From Corynebacterium kroppenstedtii (GTDB taxonomy: Bacteria; Actinomycetota; Actinomycetes; Mycobacteriales; Mycobacteriaceae): a stretch of DNA of 64,000 nt. Numbering within the stretch: position 1 is the first letter of the stretch; each line of letters opens with the position of its first letter. Position numbers and translations under genes: made by a program. The stretch lies in NCBI RefSeq assembly GCF_003243515.1, contig NZ_QFRA01000002.1, forward strand, positions 1 to 64,000, given 5' to 3'. The notes below the pieces were generated by a model. The model was not told where the DNA came from, did not search any database, and saw only the letters and a program-made list of their open reading frames with translations. This document shows, one piece after another, positions 25,115-34,052 of the stretch.

Positions 25115-26057
25115 ATGCGAGTTGCTGTTTTCGGCTATCTGTCGTGGGGGCACCGGACGTTGTCTGCGGTTATTAATGCTGGTCATGAAGTAGCTTTAGT
25201 GGTAACCCATCCTAAAAGCGAACATCCTTATGAAAAGATGTGGGCAGATTCCGTCGAGGATTTAGCCAAGGAACATGAGCTACCGGTATGTCACAGAGCG
25301 TGCGGGAGAAGACGTCCTTAAGGCGCTGAGGGTCGCTGCACCGGATGTTATTGCGGCTAACAATTGGCGAACGTGGTTGCCATCGGAGGTGTTAAGCTTT
25401 CCGAAGTATGGTGCATTGAACGTCCATGATGGTTTGCTTCCGGAGTATGCCGGTTTCTCCCCCATGCTTTGGGCACTGTTGAACCGAGAATCTCACGTGG
25501 GTGTCACTGTGCATGAGATGAATGAGGTGCTTGACGGTGGGCCCATCGTGGCTCAATAAGCTATCCCTGTGGGGTCGGGTGATACCACCAAGGATCTTGT
25601 CGCGAAGACCATTGATCTCATTGAACCGCTTGTGGAACGAGCTTTGAATGACATTGCTCAAGGTACTGCCACGAAGCAACCCCAAGATCTCAGCAGGGCA
25701 ACCTACTTCCATAAACGAAGTGAGCAGGAATCTCGCATAGATTTCACCCAACCTGCGGAAGATATCGCCTTGTTGGTGAGGGTGCAGTCCGATCCGTATC
25801 CTAACGCCTACTTTGAATTCCGGGGTCAGCGCATTAGTGTGCTGTCCACACACGTCTCTCAAGGCCGCTTTGGTGGTACTCCCGGACGCATCACAATTCC
25901 TCACGAAGGAGGCATTGCAGTGGTGTGCGGCTCGCCGCGGGCCAATGTGCCAAGACCAGTGATTATGTTCGATTGGGTTCGACTCGATGATAACTCGGAA
26001 CTATCTGCCACTGAGTTCTTTGGGCACAGAGCCGGATATGTCCAACCAAGGGTTTAA
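25115..26057 (+). pseudogene. Formyltransferase of the hydroxyornithine/Met-tRNA type, frameshifted with a stop
   Basis: Three pieces in order form one protein of about 314 residues. Piece one is MRVAVFGYLSWGHRTLSAV to AKEHELPV. After a frame change near 25285, piece two is YVTERAGEDVLKALRVAAPD through the catalytic block ALNVHDGLLPEYAGFSP and MNEVLDGGPIVAQ. TAA at 25557-25559 interrupts it, and piece three (GSGDTTKDLVAKTIDLIEPL) continues in the same frame to the C-terminal domain. The NxHD...LLPxYxGFSP form resembles N-hydroxyornithine formyltransferases of hydroxamate siderophore pathways more than housekeeping Fmt. The binding lipoprotein gene follows. Confidence 0.8.
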
Positions 26058-26120
26058 CCTTCCCAACCCTGAACGACCCAGTTGAGTATGGAATCGTTCA
26101 CCGATACCCATAGGAGAAAA

Positions 26121-27137
26121 ATGAAACTTAAGAAGATTTTCGCGAGCGCAGCGAGCGTGCTGGCACTTGGCTTAGCGCTTGGAGCTTGCTCGACCGGAGA
26201 TAAAGCAAGTAACTCTAACGAGTCTCAAGCCGTCAACGCGGAACAGGGCTCATTCCCCACCACCATCCAGCATCGGTATGGTTCCACTGAAATTAAGGAA
26301 GCTCCACAGCGAGTGGTTTCTTTGGGTTATACCGACCAAGATGCACTGTTGGCACTTGGTGTCACTCCAGTATCCGTGAAGTACTGGGATGGAATGACTC
26401 CGGAGGGACAGGCCGCAGGTAATTGGTCGAAGAGCAAGCTTGAAGGTGGGCAGCCACGTATCGATAAGGATACTGAGATCAATGCGGAGGCTATCGCCAA
26501 GGACAATCCAGATCTCATCGTGGCTGTCTACTCCGATCTGGATGAAGATACCTATAAAAAATTATCGGATATCGCACCGGTCGTAGCGCAAAAGGGCGAG
26601 TTTGAAGAATTGCAGCAACCGTGGGACGTCACCACAGAGGAAATCGGCCAGGCAGTGGGCAAGCCTGAGGAGGCGAAGCGTCAAGTTCAGCAGGTAAAAG
26701 ACAAGTTCGCTGAACTAGGGAAGCGCCACCCAGAGTGGGCCGAGAAAGAGCTCGGTGTAGCAACCATCGAAGATGAGAAGCTCGCTGTCTTTTCCGAAGG
26801 GGACCCGCGTAGTCGCTTCTTCACCGAATTAGGTTTTAAGATCAACCCCGAATACGCAGAAATCACCAAGGGTAAATTCTACGGCGAAGTGTCCAAGGAG
26901 AACGCTGACCGCATCAACTCTGACGTGCTGATCTGGGATCAACTGTCTTACTCGCCAAAGCAGAGCAAGGCATCCGTGACTAAGGATTCGGTTGTGGGTA
27001 AGCTCCCAGCCGTTAAAGATGGGCATAGTGTCTATCTGGAGGGCGATTTGGAGAAGGCCTTCGGTTGGCAGACTGTCCTGAGCTTGAACTACTTGCTGGA
27101 CAAGATTGAACAGCCGCTTATTGACGCCACGAAGTAG
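26121..27137 (+). CDS. Iron-siderophore binding lipoprotein of an ABC importer
   Basis: From ATG 26121 (ribosome site AGGAG) the product is 338 residues. The signal peptide ends at a lipobox (LALGLALGAC). The FepB/FhuD-type fold follows: QRVVSLGYTDQDALLALGVT, NPDLIVAVYSDLDEDTYKKL and SDVLIWDQLSY. It should capture ferric siderophore outside the membrane for the permeases encoded next. It looks intact, unlike those permeases. An upstream in-frame ATG at 26082 would mask the signal peptide. Confidence 0.88.
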   Translation: MKLKKIFASAASVLALGLALGACSTGDKASNSNESQAVNAEQGSFPTTIQHRYGSTEIKEAPQRVVSLGYTDQDALLALGVTPVSVKYWDGMTPEGQAAGNWSKSKLEGGQPRIDKDTEINAEAIAKDNPDLIVAVYSDLDEDTYKKLSDIAPVVAQKGEFEELQQPWDVTTEEIGQAVGKPEEAKRQVQQVKDKFAELGKRHPEWAEKELGVATIEDEKLAVFSEGDPRSRFFTELGFKINPEYAEITKGKFYGEVSKENADRINSDVLIWDQLSYSPKQSKASVTKDSVVGKLPAVKDGHSVYLEGDLEKAFGWQTVLSLNYLLDKIEQPLIDATK

Positions 27138-27352
27138 AAACCTTTACTTCAGTGTGGTCCTGCGCGGAAGTGCAGGGCGAGCCGCGAACCCAGGCGTGTA
27201 AAAATTTTGTTCTCATGTGACGTGACATTAGTGCTCTGACGAAGAGGCTACCTCATTTAGGCTTACCTCCTCATGTAGGATTGCTCTTATTACGCTAAAG
27301 AACTACCCATTGTTGTCTATAGCTAGGGAACTTCATGCCTAAAGGAGAAGCG

Positions 27353-28092
27353 TTGGGCAACGTCTAATTCGCCCACTCAGTTTCGTAGAGGCCTCCTTCT
27401 TCATCTAACAGGCTTAGGCGTTCTTTCCCTTTTGATCCTCGCTAGCGTTTTAGCCAGCATTTTCTTTAGCGCCTACCCAGTTCCTTTTGGTGAAATTTCT
27501 AGCGTCTTGCGCGATCCCTCTATTATCTTTGGACATTCAGATGCGTTGAACGTAGATCAGCGAGTATTAGTTGAAGTGCGCATACCCCGCACATTATTAG
27601 GGTTGGTTGCTGGGGGCTGCTCGTGGGGTTTGTGGTGCCCTCATTCAAGGACATACACGTAACCCGCTCGCAGATACGGGAATTCTTGGCATTAATTATG
27701 GCGCTTCGTTGGCCGTCGTGGTCAGTTTTTCTCTTTCGAACGTTACTTCTGTGTGGGCCACCAGCCTGTGGGCATTCGCTGGAGCGATTGTTGCCACGGC
27801 TGCGGTGTTCAGCCTTTCATTGGTGGGAGGTGGCCAAGTCAACCCGCTCACTTTAGTGCTTGGCGGTGCAGCATTGTCTGCAGTTCTTAGTGCCATCATT
27901 AGTGGCTTTATCCTTACCAAGGATGCGAATTTAAATCACATGAGGTTTTGGACCGTAGGATCCATTGCAGGCAGAGATCTCACCCTCTTTTACGGGGTAC
28001 TTCCGTTCATTATGGTGGGCATTGTGCTCGCTTTCGTGGGTGCGCCATTTTTCATTTTCTTCATTTATCGACGCCGAGTGGCGGCGATTTGA
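27353..28092 (+). pseudogene. FecCD-type siderophore permease 1, frameshifted and internally deleted
   Basis: The N-terminal part (LTGLGVLSLLILASVLASIF, then RDPSIIFGHSDALNV and RIPRTLLGLVAGG) is followed by a frame change in a run of five Gs at 27612-27616. With four Gs the reading continues ARGVCGALIQGHTRNPLADT, as expected. A second frame change may lie near 27360, just after a TTG with an AAAGGAG site. Near 28020 the reading passes from VGIVLAF to VGAPFFIFFIYRRRVAAI, the usual extreme C-terminus, so roughly 100 residues are missing. The protein is far shorter than the 330-350 residues of the family. Confidence 0.82.
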
Positions 28093-29183
28093 TCAATTCC
28101 TCCGTTAATCACTCTGCCACTCTAGCGGTTCCTAAACGCCCACCTTTTCGCGTCGGTCCGCTATCTCTTGTGTGGCGGCCACAAGCGGTTGGCGTATCGC
28201 TCATTCTGCTTTGTGCAATAGTTTTCTTGGCAGCTATATCGATTGGCGTGGGGGAGTACCCAGTGTCTCCTTTGCGTGTGTTGGAGGTGTTGTTTACTGG
28301 CCAGGGGTCTCGCGCGGAAAGGCTAGTGGTTTTGGATTGGCGGATGCCACGAGCTCTGACTGCGATTTTTGTTGGCTGCGCCTTGGGGCTTTCTGGTGCC
28401 CTCACGCAGTCTGTGGCTCGAAATGCGCTGGCGCTAGATATCTTCTAATTTACCACGGGCGCTCCAGCCGCTGCGGTTACTGTCATCACTTTAGGTGGTG
28501 GCGCTGGTGGCTTCCTTGGTTGGCTTAGCAGTATTGGAATCCCTTTGGCGGCGGTTCTTGGGGCGGCGGCCACGGCAGTTTTGATGTGGGCGTTAGGGTG
28601 GCGGAGCTCAACTGACTCTTTTCGACTTGTGCTTATAGGCATCGTCCTGACAGCGCTCTTGTCGTCCTATATCAACTTCTTGATGATTTGCGCTGAGTTA
28701 CGTGATGCTTCGGCAGCTCAGTTCTGGCTCACGGGGTCGCTGTCCTCCGCAGATTGGTCACAGACATGGCCGATCGCCGTTGCGGTATTGGTAGTTACCC
28801 CGTTGCTAGCGTGGATCGGGTATCAACTGTTGGCTACCTTGCTTGGCCCGGATACAGCACGTGTTCTCGGTCAGAACGTCAAGGCTGTGCAGGTGGTGCT
28901 TCTAGGATCAGCTGTCGCGCTAGCGGCTGTAGCGGTCTCGGTAGCCGGACCGATTGGCTTTGTCGCTTTTGTGGCACCGAAGGTGGCCTTGCGCCTATGT
29001 GGTGCTTCTTCACCGCCGTTGTTAGCTTCCTCATTGAGCGGAGCAACCTTGCTTCTTTTGGCGGATAGTTGTTCTCAAACACTACTACCAGTTGAATTGC
29101 CGGTGGGTGTACTTACCTCGGCAATTGGCTGCGCATTCTTGATCTATGTGCTTGTTCAACGGAATAGGAATGCCGCAGTATGA
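28089..29183 (+). pseudogene. FecCD-type siderophore permease 2 with in-frame TAA
   Basis: The frame starts at TTG overlapping the previous stop. It runs through RMPRALTAIFVGCALGLSGA and QSVARNALALDIF, then TAA at 28446-28448, and continues in frame as FTTGAPAAAVTVITLGGGAG to the normal C-terminus VGVLTSAIGCAFLIYVLVQR. Two residues before the stop also look missing from the usual ARNALASPDILGxTxG. The total of 364 codons is full length. Both permeases of this importer are therefore broken. Confidence 0.82.
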
Positions 29184-29986
29184 AAAATGACATAGATAGA
29201 CACTTGACGCAGATCGACAGTATGTCTGCCTGCGACCTCTCTGTAGACTACGGCGATCGGCGGATCATTGAAGGTTTAGACGTGAGCTTTCCTCGGGGGC
29301 AGGTTACTACAATCGTTGGCCCGAACGGCTGCGGAAAGTCCACGCTGCTTAAGGTTATGTCTCGCTTGATCCCAGTCAGCGGGGGAGAAGTCCTACTCAA
29401 TGGTCATGATATCTCGACGATGAAGCGTAAGGATCTTGCGCGAACCGTGAGCGTGCTCCCACAGTCTCCCATTGCTCCGGAGGGTCTTAACGTTGCTGAC
29501 CTTGTATCTCGTGGGCGCCATCCTCACCAGTCGTGGATCCGGCAGTCGTCGTCTACGGACGAGGCTGAAGTATATAGGGCTTTGGACATGACTGAATCTT
29601 TAGTCCTTGCGGAGCACACTGTGGATTCTCTCTCAGGTGGGCAAAGACAGCGCGTGTGGATCTCGATGGTGCTTGCTCAAAATACGGAGATCCTATTTTT
29701 AGACGAGCCCACTACCTACTTGGATCTGGCTACTTCTGTGGAAATCTTGAAGCTGGTCCGTAATTTGCGGCGCGAACTGAATCGCACCGTGGTGATGGTG
29801 TTGCATGATCTCAATTTGGCAGTACGCTATAGCGACCATTTGGTGGTGATGAAGGGCGGGCAGATCCTCGCCACCGGTCACCCCAGTGACGTGATTACTT
29901 CTGAGCTTCTCTTAGAGGCGTTTGCACTCGACGCGCTGGTGACTGAGGATCTCATCACCGGTAGACCATTGGTTGTTCCACGCTGA
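29180..29986 (+). CDS. Siderophore ABC importer ATPase (FecE/FepC type)
   Basis: The 268-residue protein has Walker A GPNGCGKST, the Q-loop segment VSVLPQSPIAPEGLNVADLV, the signature LSGGQRQRVW, Walker B ILFLDEPT and the switch His in VVMVLHDLNLAVRYSDHLVV. It overlaps the second permease by 4 bases. It is intact although both permeases are not, so it may serve another importer or be recently orphaned. Confidence 0.9.
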   Translation: MKNDIDRHLTQIDSMSACDLSVDYGDRRIIEGLDVSFPRGQVTTIVGPNGCGKSTLLKVMSRLIPVSGGEVLLNGHDISTMKRKDLARTVSVLPQSPIAPEGLNVADLVSRGRHPHQSWIRQSSSTDEAEVYRALDMTESLVLAEHTVDSLSGGQRQRVWISMVLAQNTEILFLDEPTTYLDLATSVEILKLVRNLRRELNRTVVMVLHDLNLAVRYSDHLVVMKGGQILATGHPSDVITSELLLEAFALDALVTEDLITGRPLVVPR

Positions 29987-30247
29987 AGTTCCCTCGCTAG
30001 TCCTTCAACTGAGCTTGTGCGTATCAGCATTGGTGCTAAAGGTCTGGTTGCCTGGGGCGCCGATTCTAGGGGCGTGCCCAAAGTTCCCTGGTCATCTCGT
30101 TGATTTTGGTGCGTGAAAACGCTGGGGTGGCCGGGGAATTCGAGTGTGCGTGGGGCGGCGCCGACCCCAACCAAGCGCCCGTTAAGGTGGCGCGGAACTG
30201 GAGCGTCGAATTAGACCCCGGTTTCTCGGCCACAGTAGCGCCCCTCG

Positions 30248-31120
30248 CTACGCGGTATTCCGCGAGTGCCGGGTTGTTGCGAACACGGCGAGTAGTCCTG
30301 CCACCACCATGACGCCGATGAACCATATGCCCGACATTGTCATCGCGGAGGTGGCGTCGGTAAGCGAAAGATTGGTGGCCAGCGCACCTCCATTGAGCGC
30401 TATTTCGGCCTCGATGACGTGGGTCACCGGGTTGTTGCGCGCGAACCATTGCAGGCCCGAGACGAACGCGGTCGCGGGGACGAACCCCGCAGAGAGAAAC
30501 AGCGCGACCATGAACAGCGGCGTGACGATCATGGTGGCGTCGGGGCTGGCCGCTCCGAACCCGAGCGCGAGGACCAGCGTCGCTGTGAATATTGCCCCGC
30601 CGATCACGGCGACGACGAGCCAGAGGGCCGCCGACCAGGTGTGAATCCGCATCCCAAACACGAAGGAGGCCACAAGGGCGGGGATGCTGGCGAGGATGGT
30701 GCGCAGGAAGCTGAATAACCACTCGCCGGCGATGAGCGGCCGGATTCCGCTGGCACTGGTGGACACCCGCGCGACGATTCCGGACTGGCGTTCGCGCACG
30801 ATCTCTGCGCTATTGGCGGGGATGTAGAGCCACTGCGACCCCAGGATGAGCATGAGGCACAGGGGCAGCAGGTCGATTTTCTCGAGCCCCTGGACTTTGG
30901 CGATGAGGTCGCCGAACAGCGCCCACTGGAACACGATCATCAGCATCGGGGTGAAGATGGTGCTCAGCAGGGACGCGCGGGTGCGGACGAAGCGTCGGAA
31001 TAGGCGCGCGGTGTGGGCCCAGCTGGCGTGCGCTCGCCGCGGGTACGGCTTCGTGGCTGGCGGGGTAGGCCGTGCGGTGGCAGGCGCTGACGAGTAGGTG
31101 GCAGCAGGTGTGTTAGACAT
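30248..31120 (-). CDS. ABC-2 type exporter permease, DrrB-like (second)
   Basis: This 290-residue protein starts with a Pro/Ala/Thr-rich cytoplasmic stretch. It has about six membrane segments, beginning RASLLSTIFTPMLMIVFQWA, and the ABC-2 motif region IVRERQSGIVARVSTSASG. It overlaps the upstream permease by 8 bases. With its partner permease and ATPase it forms a DrrAB-type exporter. Its place beside the NRPS genes suggests export of the siderophore, which is inference. Confidence 0.82.
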   Translation of the reverse strand: MSNTPAATYSSAPATARPTPPATKPYPRRAHASWAHTARLFRRFVRTRASLLSTIFTPMLMIVFQWALFGDLIAKVQGLEKIDLLPLCLMLILGSQWLYIPANSAEIVRERQSGIVARVSTSASGIRPLIAGEWLFSFLRTILASIPALVASFVFGMRIHTWSAALWLVVAVIGGAIFTATLVLALGFGAASPDATMIVTPLFMVALFLSAGFVPATAFVSGLQWFARNNPVTHVIEAEIALNGGALATNLSLTDATSAMTMSGIWFIGVMVVAGLLAVFATTRHSRNTA

Positions 31121-31901
31121 GGGACTTCCTCGATATTGCTGCGAGAAATCCGTATATTCCCGCGACTAAGAAGACGATGATCCAGCAGAGTGCTTCGATA
31201 CCGGTAGAACCGGGGGAGTCGCCGTTGATGAGTAGCCGAGCCGTGTCGACCATGGTGGAGAGCGGTAGGTGCTCGATGACCGGGCGGACGCCACTCGGCA
31301 GCGCCACTGTCGGGACAAACGCAGTGGATAACATCACGATGGGAATTATTAGCCCCTGAAACATCAGCGAGGTGCTGACCGGCTGGTGTGCCAAAAGACA
31401 AAGGCCGTCAGCAATTGCGCTGATAGATACCGCGGCACCAATCGTCAGAACGATAAGAAGGACCAGGTCGACGGCACTGCCGTGGAATCGCGCGCCGATG
31501 ATGACGGTGAGCGCGATGACGGGGACGACAGAAATCGCCCCGCGGGTGAGGTCGGCCAGCAGCCGCCCCGCAACGAGCGACCAGTTAGGTGCGGGCATGG
31601 TGCGGATTCGTGCATGTATTCCGTCTTCAGCATCTTGGGCGACGGCCAGGGACGAACCCCCGGCGGTGAAGATGAGCCCTTGGAGGACACCGGCGGGGAG
31701 GAGGAATGTGGCGTAACTGATGCCGAAGCCGTCGGTGGCTCGGGAGAATGCTCCGTAGAAAATGGCGATGAAGATCGCGGGAATCACGAAAATTGAGGGG
31801 AGCACCGATTTATTTCGGATGACGCGTTTGAAGTCGCGTGACCATACCGACGTGATAGCCGCTGAGCTACTCATCGACGGGCTCGTGTTTCCGCTGCTCA
31901 T
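31113..31901 (-). CDS. ABC-2 type exporter permease, DrrB-like (first)
   Basis: This 262-residue ABC-2 membrane protein has RDFKRVIRNKSVLPSIFVIP at the N-terminus, about six spans, and the cytoplasmic motif AQDAEDGIHARIRTMPAPNW. It overlaps the ATPase gene by 4 bases, so the three genes are translationally coupled. Two distinct permease genes suggest a heterodimeric channel. Confidence 0.82.
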   Translation of the reverse strand: MSSGNTSPSMSSSAAITSVWSRDFKRVIRNKSVLPSIFVIPAIFIAIFYGAFSRATDGFGISYATFLLPAGVLQGLIFTAGGSSLAVAQDAEDGIHARIRTMPAPNWSLVAGRLLADLTRGAISVVPVIALTVIIGARFHGSAVDLVLLIVLTIGAAVSISAIADGLCLLAHQPVSTSLMFQGLIIPIVMLSTAFVPTVALPSGVRPVIEHLPLSTMVDTARLLINGDSPGSTGIEALCWIIVFLVAGIYGFLAAISRKSHV

Positions 31902-33013
31902 TGGTGGCCGCCTCCCGGGGTGTGGGCGTCCGAGTGCCCGTCCGCCGGGGCCGCGTTGCCCTCCCGCACATCCGTACGCGCCACATCGCCGGAGTCCGCG
32001 ACGGCCATGTACACGTCCTCGAGTGTCGGGGGGATCAGCGCCGCGTCGGTGATGTCGTCCTCGGAACCGTCCCAGAGGGATAACACGCGAACGAGCGACC
32101 GGTGCCCGTCGGGCGCGTCAAGTCGGACGATGGTGTTCTCTTCAGCTGCGGTAAACCCGTTGTCGGTGGCAATGTTGGAAAAGCGTACGGCCAGCTCAGG
32201 GGAACGGAAAGTCACGGTCACAGCCGACGACCCGTAGCGTGACTTGAGTTCGGCGGAGGTTCCCTCATCCAGAACTCGCCCGCCTCCCAGCACGATAATC
32301 CGGTCGGCCAAATGGTCGGCTTCGTCGAGATATTGGGTGGTCAGCAGGATGGAGGTCCCGTCGGCTTGCAGGTGGTGGACCATGTCCCACACGTCGTTGC
32401 GGCTGGCGGGGTCGAGCCCGGTCGTGGGTTCGTCGAGGAAGAGTAGTGGTGGTTGCACGGTCAGTGACGACGCAATATCTAATCGACGACGCATACCGCC
32501 GGAGTAGTCGGCGACACGGGTGTCGGCGGCTCGTTCGAGGCCGAACCGGGTGAGCAGTTCGGTGGCCCTGTCTTTGGCTTCGCGCGTGGACAGGCCCGCG
32601 AGCGTGCCGAAGAAGGTGAGGTTTTCGTGCCCGGTGAGCATATTGTCGACGGCGGCGTATTGGCCGGTTAGCGAGATAGAGGCCCGCACTCCGGCGGGGT
32701 CTGAGGTGACGTCGTGGCCGTTGATCGTGGCGCTGCCGCCGCTGATGGGGATGAGGGTGGATAGCGCGTTGATAAGTGTGGTTTTACCTGCGCCATTGGC
32801 TCCCAGTACGGCGAGAACCTTCCCGCGCGGAATCGAGAGCGTAATGCCTTTGAGGATTTCTTTCTTGTTTTTGCCGCTGCCGCGGTGACAGTGGAGGTCC
32901 CGTACGTCTAAGGCAAGGTCGCTGCTTTGGAGGCGTGTGGAAGGGGTGTCCTGTGACTGGATAGTGCCCTCGGATGCGGCTGCTATGGCGTGGGGAGGAC
33001 GAGATGGCGACAT
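31898..33013 (-). CDS. Daunorubicin-resistance-type (DrrA) ABC ATPase
   Basis: From ATG 33013, with an AGGAA site, the protein has 371 residues. Walker A is GANGAGKTT, the signature is YSGGMRRRLDIASSL and Walker B is LLFLDEPTTGLDPASR. The C-terminal DrrA-type domain includes TLEDVYMAVADSGDVA. An ATG 8 codons upstream is possible but has no ribosome site. It is the first gene of the leftward exporter operon. Confidence 0.88.
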   Translation of the reverse strand: MSPSRPPHAIAAASEGTIQSQDTPSTRLQSSDLALDVRDLHCHRGSGKNKKEILKGITLSIPRGKVLAVLGANGAGKTTLINALSTLIPISGGSATINGHDVTSDPAGVRASISLTGQYAAVDNMLTGHENLTFFGTLAGLSTREAKDRATELLTRFGLERAADTRVADYSGGMRRRLDIASSLTVQPPLLFLDEPTTGLDPASRNDVWDMVHHLQADGTSILLTTQYLDEADHLADRIIVLGGGRVLDEGTSAELKSRYGSSAVTVTFRSPELAVRFSNIATDNGFTAAEENTIVRLDAPDGHRSLVRVLSLWDGSEDDITDAALIPPTLEDVYMAVADSGDVARTDVREGNAAPADGHSDAHTPGGGHQ

Positions 33014-33186
33014 AGGTGTTCCTGTCTGGTGGTGCATTGACTGTTAAGCCCATGCTAGCTCAAGCTATCGAATAATTAAACCCGTTAATAAATTGAACGC
33101 AACGAGAACAGGTAGCAGTCGGGGCTTGCTGCTTCATCTCGGATTAGCTCAATCCGGAACAGATCCAGCCCCTCACTAGTGGCTCC

Positions 33187-33960
33187 CTACTCCATGCCCG
33201 TGAGTACCCGCTCCCGAGCCACATCTGTTTTCGCGTACCCCAGCAAATGAACACGCCGGTCAGCGCGCTGTTGCCGCTCACCACCATCAACCCACCCATT
33301 CATGAGCATGATTCGCGGCAGCCGTGTGTTGCGATAATCGGGTTCCACGACAATAAGATCACTCGGCGGGTTGGTGGCAATAAGCTCATCGCATAGATTC
33401 ATCAGCAGAGGCGGAAAGATACCGTGCCCAGTATTCGCTACATCTCCTACCGCGACATGGAATCCCAGGTCATGGGTCTGCGAATCATACACGCGACCAA
33501 TCTCATCCCGGTGCGGCCGGTAGATCTCCATATAACCGCATTCCTCCCCGTTGAGAAGCATGATCAGTGGCAGCGAATACGTGCCGGAGAACTTGGCTTC
33601 CCAATCCCGTTTCCACCGTTCAGCGGGCCACGGTTGCTCCCAAGTGTCAACGAGGTGCGGCCGGTTCATCCAGCGCGCAACCGTCTCTGGATCTTCGGTT
33701 GCGGGGTCGGCTGTGCGTAGGGTTAAGCGTCCGGTCAGTTTGGGGATACGTGGAGGGCTGGGGAGAATTGCCGACGATGGTACGTCGCGACGTAGCCGAT
33801 GTAGACGTTTGTAAATCTCCTGCTCGGACAGATGGAACGGATTGCGGTTGGCAGCCCCGCTCACCGAGTCTGTTGTGGTGTCGTTGGCAGTGCCACCACT
33901 ACTGGCGTCGTCGTTACTGTTAGTGGTGGTGTTGGGTTGGCGTCCGGATGTGTCTGTCAT
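33187..33960 (-). CDS. GNAT-family siderophore N-acyltransferase (MbtK/IucB-like)
   Basis: MbtK and IucB enzymes acylate the side-chain amine or hydroxylamine of lysine in hydroxamate siderophores. This 257-residue protein has a disordered N-terminus rich in Thr, Asn and Ser. The family core follows: RWMNRPHLVDTWEQPWPAER, MEIYRPHRDEIGRVYDSQTH, DLGFHVAVGDVANTGHGIFP and VEPDYRNTRLPRIMLMNGWV. ATG 33960 was chosen because the frame upstream overlaps the divergent promoter. It faces the N-hydroxylase across a short shared promoter region with a DtxR-like core. The acyl group cannot be read from sequence. Confidence 0.85.
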   Translation of the reverse strand: MTDTSGRQPNTTTNSNDDASSGGTANDTTTDSVSGAANRNPFHLSEQEIYKRLHRLRRDVPSSAILPSPPRIPKLTGRLTLRTADPATEDPETVARWMNRPHLVDTWEQPWPAERWKRDWEAKFSGTYSLPLIMLLNGEECGYMEIYRPHRDEIGRVYDSQTHDLGFHVAVGDVANTGHGIFPPLLMNLCDELIATNPPSDLIVVEPDYRNTRLPRIMLMNGWVDGGERQQRADRRVHLLGYAKTDVARERVLTGME

Positions 33961-33998
33961 CCTCGGGTGGTCTCCAGTGGTTCGCGCGATCGTTACCA

Positions 33999-34017
33999 AA
34001 AGGTAGGCTAACCGTAA
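33999..34017. promoter_or_regulatory. Weak DtxR-like box between divergent acyltransferase and hydroxylase
   Basis: The stretch contains TAGGCTAACC (34004-34013), close to the core of the DtxR consensus, but matches only 11 of 19 positions overall. Its position between two divergent siderophore genes makes iron control likely. Confidence 0.4.
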
Positions 34018-34052
34018 CACAACGTACTCGAGCAGGAAGAACATCATCGACA

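Noticed and set aside
24300..29190. Poor sequence quality as the sole cause of the broken genes
   Set aside because: A partial deletion, a truncated exporter and several nonsense codons are of different kinds, while the neighbouring 7.5-kb NRPS and other GC-rich genes read through without any break. Single-base errors such as the G-run at 27612 still cannot be excluded.
29987..30247. Short frames between the FecE-type ATPase and the DrrAB-type exporter
   Set aside because: No ribosome site, no recognisable motif; treated as intergenic between convergent genes.
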